DNA of 64,000 nt, taken from NCBI RefSeq assembly GCF_050529585.1, contig NZ_CP172882.1, positions 124,001-188,000 of the forward strand. The letters are read 5' to 3'. Position numbers and translations under genes: made by a program. Under the pieces are notes generated by a model. That model was not told the DNA's origin and did not search any database. It was given only the letters and a program-made list of their open reading frames with translations. Source of the stretch: Enterococcus_D sp050529585 (GTDB taxonomy: Bacteria > Bacillota > Bacilli > Lactobacillales > Enterococcaceae). Positions 47,584 through 55,801 of this stretch are shown here, piece after piece (position 1 is the first letter of the stretch; each line of letters begins with the position of its first letter).

Positions 47584-49354
47584 ACGTATTCAATTTGGCT
47601 AAAATCGTTTCTGCCACGGCTTGCGGAATGCCAGCGGCTTTTATCTCTTCTACTGAAGCAGTTTGGATATTTTTGAGGGATTTAAAAGTCTTCATCAATT
47701 GTTGTTTCCGCTTTGGTCCTAAGCCGGGAATTTCATCTAGCTTGGAAGAAAAACTGTTTTTGCTGCGTAATTGACGATGGAAAGTGATCGCAAAGCGATG
47801 GACCTCATCTTGGATCCGTTGCAGTAAAAAGAATTCGACTGAATTGCGTTCTAGGTGGATCGGATCCAAAAATTCACCAAAAATCAGTTCACTGGTTTTA
47901 TGCTTGTTATTTTTGACCAATCCCGCAACAGGAATATCGATCCCAAGCTGATCATGCAAAACTTCTTGAGCGGCACCTACCTGTGCTTTCCCCCCGTCGA
48001 TCACGATCAAATCAGGGAAAGGCAGATTTTCTTTCAACACCCGAGAATAGCGCCGATAGATGACTTCTTGCATCGATCCATAATCATCTCCACCATGAGC
48101 AGTACGAATCTTATATTTTCGATAGTCATCCTTGAATGGCTTGCCATCGACAAAGACGACCATTGCTGAAACGGGGTCAGTCCCCATGATATGTGAGTTG
48201 TCAAACGCTTCGATCCGATAAGGTGCCGGAATGCCCATGGCTTCACCCAGACGATCGACCGCTCCGATCGTACGTTCTTCCGTACGCTCAATCAAGGCGA
48301 ATTTTTGCGCCAAAGCAATCTGAGCATTTTTGGTGGCCAAATCAACCAGTTTCTTTTTGTCGCCGCGTTGCGGTTGCAATACTTTGGTGGTCAGCAGGAC
48401 TTCTAAAGGCTCTGCTTCAACATTTTGGGGAACGAAGACTTCTTTGGGAATGAAATGCTCATTTTTTTGATAAAATTGACCCACAAAGGTCAAGAAATCT
48501 TCTTCTGCATCATTGTAAAAAGGAAATAAGGAAACTTCTCGTTCAATCAACTTTCCTTGACGAATAAAGAAGACTTGGACACACATCCAGCCTTTATCAA
48601 CACTGTAGCCAAAGACATCACGGTCCATTAAATCAGTTAATGTCATTTTTTGCCGCGTCATCACAGTTTCAATTGCTTGGATCTGATCACGTAACTCGGC
48701 TGCGCGTTCAAAGGACAATGTATCTATGGCAGCAGACATTTTCTCCTGCAGATCTTTCAAAATATCGACATGCCCTCCATGGAAGAAATGTTTGACTTCT
48801 TCAACGATTTTTTGGTATTCCTTGGGGTCAGTATCATGAACATAGGGACAGACACATTGACCCAAATGATAGTAAAGGCACGGTCTTTTTTGAGATGGTC
48901 CGCACTTTCGCAAAGGGAACAATCGATCCAAGACGCGTTTGGTTTCGTTGGCTGCGCGGGCATCAGGATAGGGACCGAAATACAAAGCACCATCTTTCAA
49001 CACTTTACGTGTGATAATCAATCGAGGATAGCGTTCTTTTGTCACTTTAATAAAAGGATAAGACTTGTCATCCTTTAACATGATATTATATTTGGGTTTA
49101 TTTTTTTGGATCAAATTGATCTCAAGCAGCAAAGCTTCTGTATTTGATTCCGTAACGACGTATTCGAAATCATTGATTTCTTGCACCAAGCGTGACGTTT
49201 TTGTGTCGTGGCTGCCGGTGAAATAAGAACGAACACGGTTCTTTAGTATTTTGGCTTTCCCAACATAAATAATTTTGCCGTTTTTGTCCTTCATCAAATA
49301 ACAACCCGGTTGATCCGGAAGCAAGGCCAATTTGTTTTTGATTTGCTCGTTCAT
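47582..49354 (-). CDS. uvrC: Excinuclease ABC subunit C
   Basis: 590 residues, full length. GIY-YIG nuclease at the N-terminus (GCYLMKDKNGKIIYVGKA), cysteine cluster around CGPSQKRPCLYYHLGQCVCPY, UVR motif (ERAAELRDQIQAIE), RNase H-like second nuclease (IEAFDNSHIMGTDPVSAMVVF, DLIVIDGGKAQ), and helix-hairpin-helix repeats at the end (LDEIPGLGPKRKQQLMKTF). It makes both incisions in nucleotide excision repair. Start ATG 49354 after AAAGGA. Monocistronic here. Confidence 0.97.
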   Translation of the reverse strand: MNEQIKNKLALLPDQPGCYLMKDKNGKIIYVGKAKILKNRVRSYFTGSHDTKTSRLVQEINDFEYVVTESNTEALLLEINLIQKNKPKYNIMLKDDKSYPFIKVTKERYPRLIITRKVLKDGALYFGPYPDARAANETKRVLDRLFPLRKCGPSQKRPCLYYHLGQCVCPYVHDTDPKEYQKIVEEVKHFFHGGHVDILKDLQEKMSAAIDTLSFERAAELRDQIQAIETVMTRQKMTLTDLMDRDVFGYSVDKGWMCVQVFFIRQGKLIEREVSLFPFYNDAEEDFLTFVGQFYQKNEHFIPKEVFVPQNVEAEPLEVLLTTKVLQPQRGDKKKLVDLATKNAQIALAQKFALIERTEERTIGAVDRLGEAMGIPAPYRIEAFDNSHIMGTDPVSAMVVFVDGKPFKDDYRKYKIRTAHGGDDYGSMQEVIYRRYSRVLKENLPFPDLIVIDGGKAQVGAAQEVLHDQLGIDIPVAGLVKNNKHKTSELIFGEFLDPIHLERNSVEFFLLQRIQDEVHRFAITFHRQLRSKNSFSSKLDEIPGLGPKRKQQLMKTFKSLKNIQTASVEEIKAAGIPQAVAETILAKLNT

Positions 49355-49541
49355 GTCTACGTCCTTTCTAGAGTATATAAATGAGGGTTCTTAAGAGAGG
49401 CGCTTCTAAAAAAGAAGGGGAACGTAAGAGCCCGTTTTGCTACCCTTCATTGTAGCATAATTTTCTTAAGAAACAATCAAATGCGCGGTACCAGAGGATA
49501 AAGCACCGAATTGTAAGGAAATGTTAAGCAATAGATTTTAG

Positions 49542-50378
49542 TCAATAACCGTAGTCGTTGTGCTGATCTTGCCGTGAGGCCCACTGCTGAATAAATGTTT
49601 TTAATGGATCTAGTACACTTGCAGAAGAATCATCTCGCTGCAATAGATAAAAGTGTCGCTCAAATCCGGTATCTAGCGGTTGAAAAGGCAAGTCAGTTGC
49701 CGCTCGTTTAGAGATGATCGAACAACCAAACCCTTTTTTAAGGATAGACACAATCAAGGCGTTGCTTGCAATCTCAATGATAGGATCTTGAATATTTTGT
49801 TCTTCTAGATAGCGCTTCGTATAGTAATAAACACCAGATGTTGTCTCGCGAACCAACCAAGGACCTTGGGGATCTCCTGCCAAGACCAATTGATCAGTCA
49901 GAAGTGGAACACGCAAGAGTGTTGGTGTAGCTAATGGTTTTTCAATGATACCTAAATCCAGCTCATGTTGGTTCAGTGCTTGGGCTACAGCTGCTGAATT
50001 CATTAATTTTAGCGAAAAAGAAAAGTGGGGAAAGGCGTTCGATAAGTCGATCAGCAAATCAGGCATCAAGACCATGGCAAAGGTGTGGGAAACACCAATT
50101 GCACAAGGAATAGTGGTTTGGCGATTTGCATGCAGATCTTTTTTGATCGCTGCCCAGTCATCTAACAAATTCAACGCCTTATTGTATAATCTATCTGCTT
50201 GAGGTGTAGCAGATACGGTCGTGCGTCCATTTCTGATGAACAAAGTGGTGTTTAGGTCAGTTTCTAATTGTTTGATTTGTGCGGAAACCGTTGGTTGAGA
50301 AATGAAAAGCAATCCAGCTGCTTTTGAAAAGTTTCGGGTTTCATACACCATCTTGAACGTTTCTAGTAATTTGAACAA
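49542..50378 (-). CDS. LysR-family regulator next to a YeiH-type exporter
   Basis: 278 residues. LysR helix-turn-helix (LLETFKMVYETRNFSKAAGLL, ISQPTVSAQIKQLE) and a periplasmic-binding-protein-like effector domain (about 90-275). TTG 50378 follows GGAAG by eight bases and gives the usual short LysR start; ATG 50393 lacks a site. It is divergent from the YeiH-family gene, with a 7+6+7 dyad between them, the usual LysR arrangement. In Gammaproteobacteria yeiH is paired with the LysR regulator YeiE; the ligand here is unknown. Confidence 0.87.
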   Translation of the reverse strand: MFKLLETFKMVYETRNFSKAAGLLFISQPTVSAQIKQLETDLNTTLFIRNGRTTVSATPQADRLYNKALNLLDDWAAIKKDLHANRQTTIPCAIGVSHTFAMVLMPDLLIDLSNAFPHFSFSLKLMNSAAVAQALNQHELDLGIIEKPLATPTLLRVPLLTDQLVLAGDPQGPWLVRETTSGVYYYTKRYLEEQNIQDPIIEIASNALIVSILKKGFGCSIISKRAATDLPFQPLDTGFERHFYLLQRDDSSASVLDPLKTFIQQWASRQDQHNDYGY

Positions 50379-50404
50379 TGTAATCACTTCCATTCGGATA
50401 ATCT

Positions 50405-50424
50405 ATTGATACTATTTTATCAAT
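50405..50424. promoter_or_regulatory. Dyad in the LysR-YeiH divergent spacer
   Basis: ATTGATA-N6-TATCAAT, a candidate LysR binding site with T-N11-A character. Confidence 0.55.
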
Positions 50425-50473
50425 AAATCAAACCAATGGGGAAAAATGTGTATAATAAATCTCAGAGGAAAGG

Positions 50474-51472
50474 ATGAAAACAATGAAACAGATAGCGCAT
50501 ATACATATATTGCCAGGGTTATTGCTGGCAGTCGCAGTGGCAATCATCGCAAAGTGGGCTGCGGTATTGGTTCCTCAGATCGGTGGGGCAACGATTGCTA
50601 TTTTGCTCGGTATTGTTTTAGGAAATACTTATTTCAAGCAATCAATCTATCAGCAAGGCACTAAATTTGCTGAGAGTCGGCTATTGGAATACTCGGTGGT
50701 CTTATTGGGGTTTACAGTGACATTTCAAACCATCAGTGAAATGGGGTTGAAAGGTTTTGTCTTTATTGTATTGATGATGAGTATAGTGATCACGGCAGCC
50801 ATTCTGATCGGGAAAAAAATGGGCTTTAGTCAAAAGATGGGGCTGATGATGGCTGGCGGCAATGCGGTTTGCGGTTCTTCGGCAATCGGTGCGATCGCGC
50901 CAGCCATCAATGCGGATGACGAAGAAAAAGGACAGATTATTACCCTAGTCAATTTGTTGGGGACAGTCATGATGTTGACCTTGCCATTTCTTGGATTGGC
51001 AATCTATGGCGATGATCTATTGGCCAAAAGCGCCTTGTTAGGAGGTACATTGCAATCGGTCGGGCAGGTCGTGGCAGGCGCCAGCTTGCTAGATGAGGAA
51101 GTGGTCAAGTATGCGATGCTTTTCAAAATCACCCGCATCATTTTGCTCACAGTAGTGGTCATTTCTTTCAAAAAAATGGCCAACAACAAGCCGCAAAGTG
51201 TTGCTAAAAAGGGAATGCCGATTCCCTGGTATGTTTTAGGTTTTTTGTTGATCTGCGTTTTGAACAGTTTTACGACCTTGCCTCAATGGTTAAGTCAAAC
51301 GGCGCAATTTGTCAGTGGCTGGTTTGAAACAACAGCATTGGCAGCGATTGGATTGCGTTTGGACTTTAGAAAATTTATGAAGGAAGGCCCACGTTTTTTG
51401 TATTATGGTTTGTCGGTCGGGACAGTTCAAACAGTGGCGGCATTGATGTTGATTTGGCTATTGCGGATATGA
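50474..51472 (+). CDS. YeiH/YadS-family putative sulfate exporter (UPF0324)
   Basis: 332 residues, about ten membrane segments. Family features: LPQIGGATIAILLGIVLGN-like early segment, GGNAVCGSSAIGAIAPAINA in the middle (a conserved re-entrant-like motif), and ALAAIGLRLDFRKF near the end. UPF0324 proteins are annotated as sulfate or sulfonate exporters on weak evidence. Start ATG 50474, five bases after AGAGG. It is divergent from the LysR gene and TATAAT lies at 50451. Confidence 0.88.
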   Translation: MKTMKQIAHIHILPGLLLAVAVAIIAKWAAVLVPQIGGATIAILLGIVLGNTYFKQSIYQQGTKFAESRLLEYSVVLLGFTVTFQTISEMGLKGFVFIVLMMSIVITAAILIGKKMGFSQKMGLMMAGGNAVCGSSAIGAIAPAINADDEEKGQIITLVNLLGTVMMLTLPFLGLAIYGDDLLAKSALLGGTLQSVGQVVAGASLLDEEVVKYAMLFKITRIILLTVVVISFKKMANNKPQSVAKKGMPIPWYVLGFLLICVLNSFTTLPQWLSQTAQFVSGWFETTALAAIGLRLDFRKFMKEGPRFLYYGLSVGTVQTVAALMLIWLLRI

Positions 51473-51486
51473 GTGCCTAAAAGGAT

Positions 51487-51525
51487 AAAAAAACAGTTTG
51501 TATGTATTGATACAAACTGTTTTTT
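51487..51525. terminator. Bidirectional terminator between YeiH and the HTH-IIB gene
   Basis: AAAACAGTTTGTAT and ATACAAACTGTTTTTT arms. Confidence 0.88.
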
Positions 51526-51530
51526 AGACG

Positions 51531-52130
51531 TTAGCTCAAGCTGTTTAGTTTTTTAATGATTTTAGTCGTATTTAATAAGCCATAATCTTTCCTGTCTAAA
51601 GGAACAACTGGTATATGTGGATATTCTTTCTTTAATTGTTCGAGCGCAAAATGATACTCAGGTGTCAAAATAATGAGGTCTGCTTTGGGCGCTAATTGTT
51701 GTATTTTCGATGCGCTGAACATATGAACAGCGACAGGACACCCATTATCTGTCAATTCTTTTTGTAGTTTCATTTGCAGACGTTGGGTTTGCCATTCGCC
51801 ATCATTGATCCAACTGCTGATACTAAAAATGTATACTTGTTTACATCTTTCGTTAGAAGAGACTGATTCTTCTGTCATGGGAAATGCACCTCGCTTCTTT
51901 TTTGAGAAAAGGCGTGCAAAAAAAGCAGGTTTCGTGGTTCCGAGTAATGTATCTGTTGAAACATTGAATAGTTCGCTTAATTTTACCAAATAATCAAGAT
52001 CGGGATAGCTTTTATTGCGCTCCCATTTTGATATGGTCTGTGGTGTGACATGTAATTTTTCTGCCACATCTTTTTGTGTCAAATGCGCCTTTTGACGTAA
52101 CTGCTTTAACGTACTGCCTATCTCTAACAC
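51531..52130 (-). CDS. XRE regulator fused to a PTS lactose/cellobiose IIB-like domain
   Basis: 199 residues. An XRE helix-turn-helix (residues 5-60: LRQKAHLTQKDVAEKLHVTP, ISKWERNKSYPDL) is followed by a basic linker and a domain of about 100 residues. That domain follows the IIB fold of the lactose/cellobiose family: VYIFSISSW, KADLIILTPEYHFALEQLKK, PVVPLDRKDYGLLNTTKIIKK. In true IIB the first motif is LFCSAGMST with a phosphorylated Cys; here it is IFSISS, so the phosphoacceptor is lost. Start GTG 52130 follows AGGGAGG. A lone PTS EIIC gene lies two genes away. Confidence 0.8.
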   Translation of the reverse strand: MLEIGSTLKQLRQKAHLTQKDVAEKLHVTPQTISKWERNKSYPDLDYLVKLSELFNVSTDTLLGTTKPAFFARLFSKKKRGAFPMTEESVSSNERCKQVYIFSISSWINDGEWQTQRLQMKLQKELTDNGCPVAVHMFSASKIQQLAPKADLIILTPEYHFALEQLKKEYPHIPVVPLDRKDYGLLNTTKIIKKLNSLS

Positions 52131-52240
52131 GAGTGTACCTCCCTCTATGTGTTGATACAAGAAATGATCTGTTGAATTGGGAAAAATTGGAACAACGATC
52201 TGTTGCACTGCTGATATAGCAACGTTTGATCATCAATAAA

Positions 52241-52726
52241 TCAGACAAGTCTTTTCACAAAAAAACGATCCATCGTTGTATGCTGCCCAACTTGCAAAGG
52301 ACCTTCGATTTCTTGATAGCCGGATTTTTGATACACATGTAGAGCGACCGAGAGTGCATGGTGGGTTTCGAGGTAGAGTTGCTGATACCCCATTTCTTTG
52401 GCGCTTGTCTCGATGGCTTTAAGTAAACGATAACTCAATCCTTGCCCTTTTGCTGCAGAGCTAAGATAAAATTTTTGCAGTTCAGCAATTTTTGCTGTGG
52501 CATCATAGGCCGAAAAACCGCCGCCCCCTAAAATTGTCCCTGTTGCATCAGTGACTGTGAAATAATTTCCGTGGGATTGTTCGTAATAAGAACTCAAATG
52601 ATCAAGTTCAGGATCGAAATAGGCAGTTCCAGGTAGAGCCAATTGATGGTCAGCAAGATTTTGGCGAACGATCGCGGCTAAAAATGGATCGTCATTGGGT
52701 TCAATCAAACGGATAGTAGGTTGCAT
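52241..52726 (-). CDS. GNAT-family N-acetyltransferase
   Basis: 161 residues. GNAT acetyl-CoA site in FYLSSAAKGQGLSYRLLKAI and late YQKSGYQEIEGPL typical of amino-group acetyltransferases. The first segment (TIRLIEPNDDPFLAAIVRQN) matches a subgroup similar to putative PhnO/YjgM-like enzymes. Start ATG 52726 follows AGGAGG; a longer in-frame start is rejected. Substrate unknown. Confidence 0.87.
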   Translation of the reverse strand: MQPTIRLIEPNDDPFLAAIVRQNLADHQLALPGTAYFDPELDHLSSYYEQSHGNYFTVTDATGTILGGGGFSAYDATAKIAELQKFYLSSAAKGQGLSYRLLKAIETSAKEMGYQQLYLETHHALSVALHVYQKSGYQEIEGPLQVGQHTTMDRFFVKRLV

Positions 52727-52866
52727 CGCACTTGTCCTCCTGCAGAATGATAAATACAGTGTACCATATGCGGTAACCAAGGTTAAATAAGTCATAGCTA
52801 CGCATATTTTGAAAAACATTCATTGCGCAGCAATGCATCGATTTGCTACAATCACATCTCTAAGAA

Positions 52867-52900
52867 CAAAAAAACTCTCTCGCCATCGGCGTAAGAGTTT
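52867..52900 (-). terminator. Terminator of the PTS EIIC gene
   Basis: Minus strand AACTCTTACGCC, GAT, GGCGAGAGAGTTTTTTT. Confidence 0.85.
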
Positions 52901-52915
52901 CTTGTTTGAATAGAT

Positions 52916-54214
52916 CTAAACGAGTGTTGTTGCTTCACCCAGCTCGACTTTATGGGCTTGTTTGTCCACAATTCTAAAGAATGGATAATACCAAGCGATA
53001 GAAAGGAAAATTTCTACCACTTGCCAGACCGCACCACGCCATCCACTAATGAACAAACCCGAGAGAATCGGCGGCATAGTCCAGGGAATATTGACACCGT
53101 TGGCCACAGGTACCAGCCCAATATACGTAACCAAATAGCTTAATGAAGCAAAAATCAATGGAGAAATAATAAAAGGAATCATTAAAATCGGATTCAAGAC
53201 GATTGGCGCACCGAAAATGATTGGCTCATTGATGTTAAATAATGAAGGCCCGATAGCCAATTTGCCCAATGCTTTATATTGTTGGGAACGAGCAAAAAAT
53301 AAGAACAAGATAACCAAACCAATCGTTGTACCGCATCCCCCCAATTTGACATAATTTGCATCAAACTGTGCATTGACGATATTTGGAATTGTTTGACCAA
53401 GTTTATAAGCTTCTGAATTTTCTACAGTGAGCGCTGTCCAAATCGGTGTCATGACAGAACCAACGATATTTGGTCCATGCAAGCCAAAAGAAAATAATAA
53501 CGTAGCCAACACTTGTACAAGAATCGTTGCAGGCAATGATGCACCTAATGAAGTTAATGGTTTTTGTAAAATTTCAAAGATAAATGCTTGGGCACTACCA
53601 TAACTAGTCATTTTGAAACCAAAGAAAATAAATAAGTAAATAAAAAAGATAAATACAACTGGAATCAATGATTCAAATGAACGTGACACATTATCAGGCA
53701 CGCTATCAGGCATTTTAACTTTCCACCCACGTTTTAAAACAAAGTTCGCGATTTCTACTGCTAAAATAGCTGAAATCATACCCAAAAATAGACCAGCAGC
53801 ACCGAAATTTGCAATCGGTAACCCTAACGCATCATCTGCACCGGTCAATGTAGGGGTAAGTAAGAAATAAGACATCAAGGCAGGAATAATACTAGACATT
53901 GAATCAATCTTATAACGATTACCCAAACTTCTTGCAATCCCGATCACGACATAAATCGACATAATATTGACGGACATGTCGTAGGCACGGTTACAAAACT
54001 CGATCCAAGCATTGCCGAAAATACCATTCATGAAATCAATAAAACCTTGATATGGAAAGTTTGGAAAAATCAAAAACATTGAACCCACGATGATAATCGA
54101 CATTGAAGCAAAGAAGCCATCACGAATGGCTGCCAAATAACGGTTTTCATTCAACTTCATTGCGACGGGCATTAACTTGTCACCAAAACGGTCTAAAAAT
54201 GTCTGCTCTTCCAT
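52916..54214 (-). CDS. PTS lactose/cellobiose-family EIIC permease
   Basis: 432 residues, about ten membrane segments. It carries the family landmarks LHGPNIVGSVMTPIW, GGCGTTIGLVILFLF, FNINEPIIFGAPIVLNPILMIPF, the sugar-binding NEPIIFG motif of CelB/LacE-type EIIC. It moves a phosphorylated beta-glucoside or diacetylchitobiose-like sugar. No EIIA or EIIB gene is beside it, so it must use general or distant partners. Start ATG 54214 after AAGGAT. A perfect cre site lies just upstream. Confidence 0.93.
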   Translation of the reverse strand: MEEQTFLDRFGDKLMPVAMKLNENRYLAAIRDGFFASMSIIIVGSMFLIFPNFPYQGFIDFMNGIFGNAWIEFCNRAYDMSVNIMSIYVVIGIARSLGNRYKIDSMSSIIPALMSYFLLTPTLTGADDALGLPIANFGAAGLFLGMISAILAVEIANFVLKRGWKVKMPDSVPDNVSRSFESLIPVVFIFFIYLFIFFGFKMTSYGSAQAFIFEILQKPLTSLGASLPATILVQVLATLLFSFGLHGPNIVGSVMTPIWTALTVENSEAYKLGQTIPNIVNAQFDANYVKLGGCGTTIGLVILFLFFARSQQYKALGKLAIGPSLFNINEPIIFGAPIVLNPILMIPFIISPLIFASLSYLVTYIGLVPVANGVNIPWTMPPILSGLFISGWRGAVWQVVEIFLSIAWYYPFFRIVDKQAHKVELGEATTLV

Positions 54215-54243
54215 AGTACATCCTTCTCTCGTTTGCAGATTTA

Positions 54244-54257
54244 TGATAGCGCTATCA
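54244..54257. promoter_or_regulatory. cre site (CcpA) upstream of the EIIC gene
   Basis: TGATAGCGCTATCA fits TGWNANCGNTNWCA at every position and is part of a 16-base perfect palindrome (54243-54258). It sits just downstream of a minus-strand promoter (TTTACC at 54295-54290, TATAAT at 54271-54266), so CcpA would repress. Confidence 0.82.
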
Positions 54258-54295
54258 TTGATATAATTATACAATTAAAATAAGAAAAAGGTAAA

Positions 54296-54623
54296 GCATT
54301 ATTTTGGATTAAATCTTTGCAATAAAAAGCTTTCTAAGTTCAGTGTGAGAAATGGTATACTTCTCATTTCGTAAACGTGTTTTTGAAAGCAACAAACAAT
54401 TACATACACAGTTGAAACATGAGGGCATGATGCGGTAACGGTTCCACCTTTTGATGTTTTTTTATCATATGAAAAGAGAAAAAACTTTTATTAAGATAAA
54501 ACAACATAATTTTCTTTCTAAGAAATGGCTTAAGCAGACTGTCTAAAAGCAAGTTATTTTGATTCTCACACAGCAGATGGTAGGCTTTCCTTAGAAACAA
54601 AAAAAGTAAAAGGAGAGAATCGT
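54296..54623. other. AT-rich intergenic region, no gene seen
   Basis: Between the divergent EIIC and hydrolase genes. Only short low-complexity frames, a GAGAAATGGTATACTTCTC dyad near 54350 and a weak hairpin were noticed; no RNA gene or strong promoter could be supported. Confidence 0.4.
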
Positions 54624-55586
54624 ATGACAGACAGAATATCATTAGAGCAAGCGGCCATTGATTTTAGTGAGGAAAATGCAGCACATCCACGTATCTATGA
54701 ATTACCACCTGAAGAAGGTCGGGCATTATTAGAAAAAGTCCAAGAAGCACCGGTAGAAAAATATGCAGTAGAGATTGAAGAGCAACAAGTCGATACAGGT
54801 GACTGGGGCAAAATCAATGTTCGTTTTGTACGACCAGCAGGCAATCATGATATTTTGCCAGTCATTTACTATTTGCATGGCGCAGGTTGGGTCTATGGCA
54901 GCGCAGCCACCCATGATAAATTGATACGTGAACTGGCTGTTCGTACCAATTCTTTGGTGATTTTCCCTGAATATAGCCGTTCGCCTGAAGCCAAATATCC
55001 AACCGCGATCGAGCAAAACTATGCTGTCTTGCAGCAATTGCCCGGGTTCGTAGAAACGAAGGCAATCGATTTGAGTCGCTTGATTGTTGCGGGGGACTCA
55101 GTAGGGGGGAATATGGCGACAGTTATGACACTGCTGACGAAATCTCGTGGCGGAATCCCTATTGCCCAACAGCTTCTATTCTATCCTGTAACAGATGCCA
55201 ACTTTGATACACCTTCATATCAAGCATTTGGTGAAGGCTATTACTTGACCAAAGAAGGCATGGAATGGTTTTGGGATCAGTACACGACGGATCAAGCTGA
55301 TCGAGATGCAATCACGGCCTCTCCATTGCGGGCAACTGCTGAAGAATTAGCGGATCTGCCACCAGCATTGATCATTACAGGCGAAGCAGATGTTTTAAGA
55401 GATGAAGGGGAAGCGTATGCCCAACATTTACGAGATGCCGGCGTTCCAGTGACACAAGCGCGGATGCAAGGCATCATCCATGATTTCGTGATGATCCATG
55501 CATTAGATCAAACCAATGCGGCTCGAGGTGCGATGGATCTAGCAACAACATGGATCAAACAAAAAAATAAGCCCGTTACAAAATAA
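54624..55586 (+). CDS. Alpha/beta-hydrolase of the HSL (hormone-sensitive lipase) family
   Basis: 320 residues, no signal peptide. Oxyanion motif YYLHGAGWVYG (HGGGW family, second Gly replaced by Ala), nucleophile GDSVGGNMA, acid in EADVLRDEG and histidine in GIIHDFVM. Such enzymes cleave short-chain esters. Start ATG 54624 follows AAAGGAGAG. It stands alone with its own terminator; a GenBank-style name would be alpha/beta hydrolase. Confidence 0.88.
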   Translation: MTDRISLEQAAIDFSEENAAHPRIYELPPEEGRALLEKVQEAPVEKYAVEIEEQQVDTGDWGKINVRFVRPAGNHDILPVIYYLHGAGWVYGSAATHDKLIRELAVRTNSLVIFPEYSRSPEAKYPTAIEQNYAVLQQLPGFVETKAIDLSRLIVAGDSVGGNMATVMTLLTKSRGGIPIAQQLLFYPVTDANFDTPSYQAFGEGYYLTKEGMEWFWDQYTTDQADRDAITASPLRATAEELADLPPALIITGEADVLRDEGEAYAQHLRDAGVPVTQARMQGIIHDFVMIHALDQTNAARGAMDLATTWIKQKNKPVTK

Positions 55587-55601
55587 CTATATAACCCAAA
55601 G

Positions 55602-55631
55602 AAAAATCGTCCACTGTTGGCGATTTTTTTT
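55602..55631 (+). terminator. Terminator after the HSL hydrolase
   Basis: AAAAATCG, loop, CGATTTTTTT. Confidence 0.75.
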
Positions 55632-55732
55632 GTGCTTAATGAGCCATCCGCGAATGCCTACTCTAACAAGTATGGAACCGTTATCGATGAAATGATGGAT
55701 TTTATAATACAGATTAAAATAGTTGTTTTTAG

Positions 55733-55760
55733 TTGATAAATAAATAAAAAGGTCTATTAT
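55733..55760 (+). promoter_or_regulatory. Promoter of alsS-budA
   Basis: TTGATA, 16 bases, TATTAT, about 40 bases before the alsS start. Confidence 0.55.
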
Positions 55761-55801
55761 TGTAATTGTTAATAATACAGATTTTGAGAAGAGGTAATAC
55801 A

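Noticed and set aside
54400..54642. 80-codon minus-strand frame before the HSL hydrolase.
   Set aside because: Low-complexity Leu/Phe-rich translation of AT-rich DNA overlapping a well-supported start; no ribosome site.
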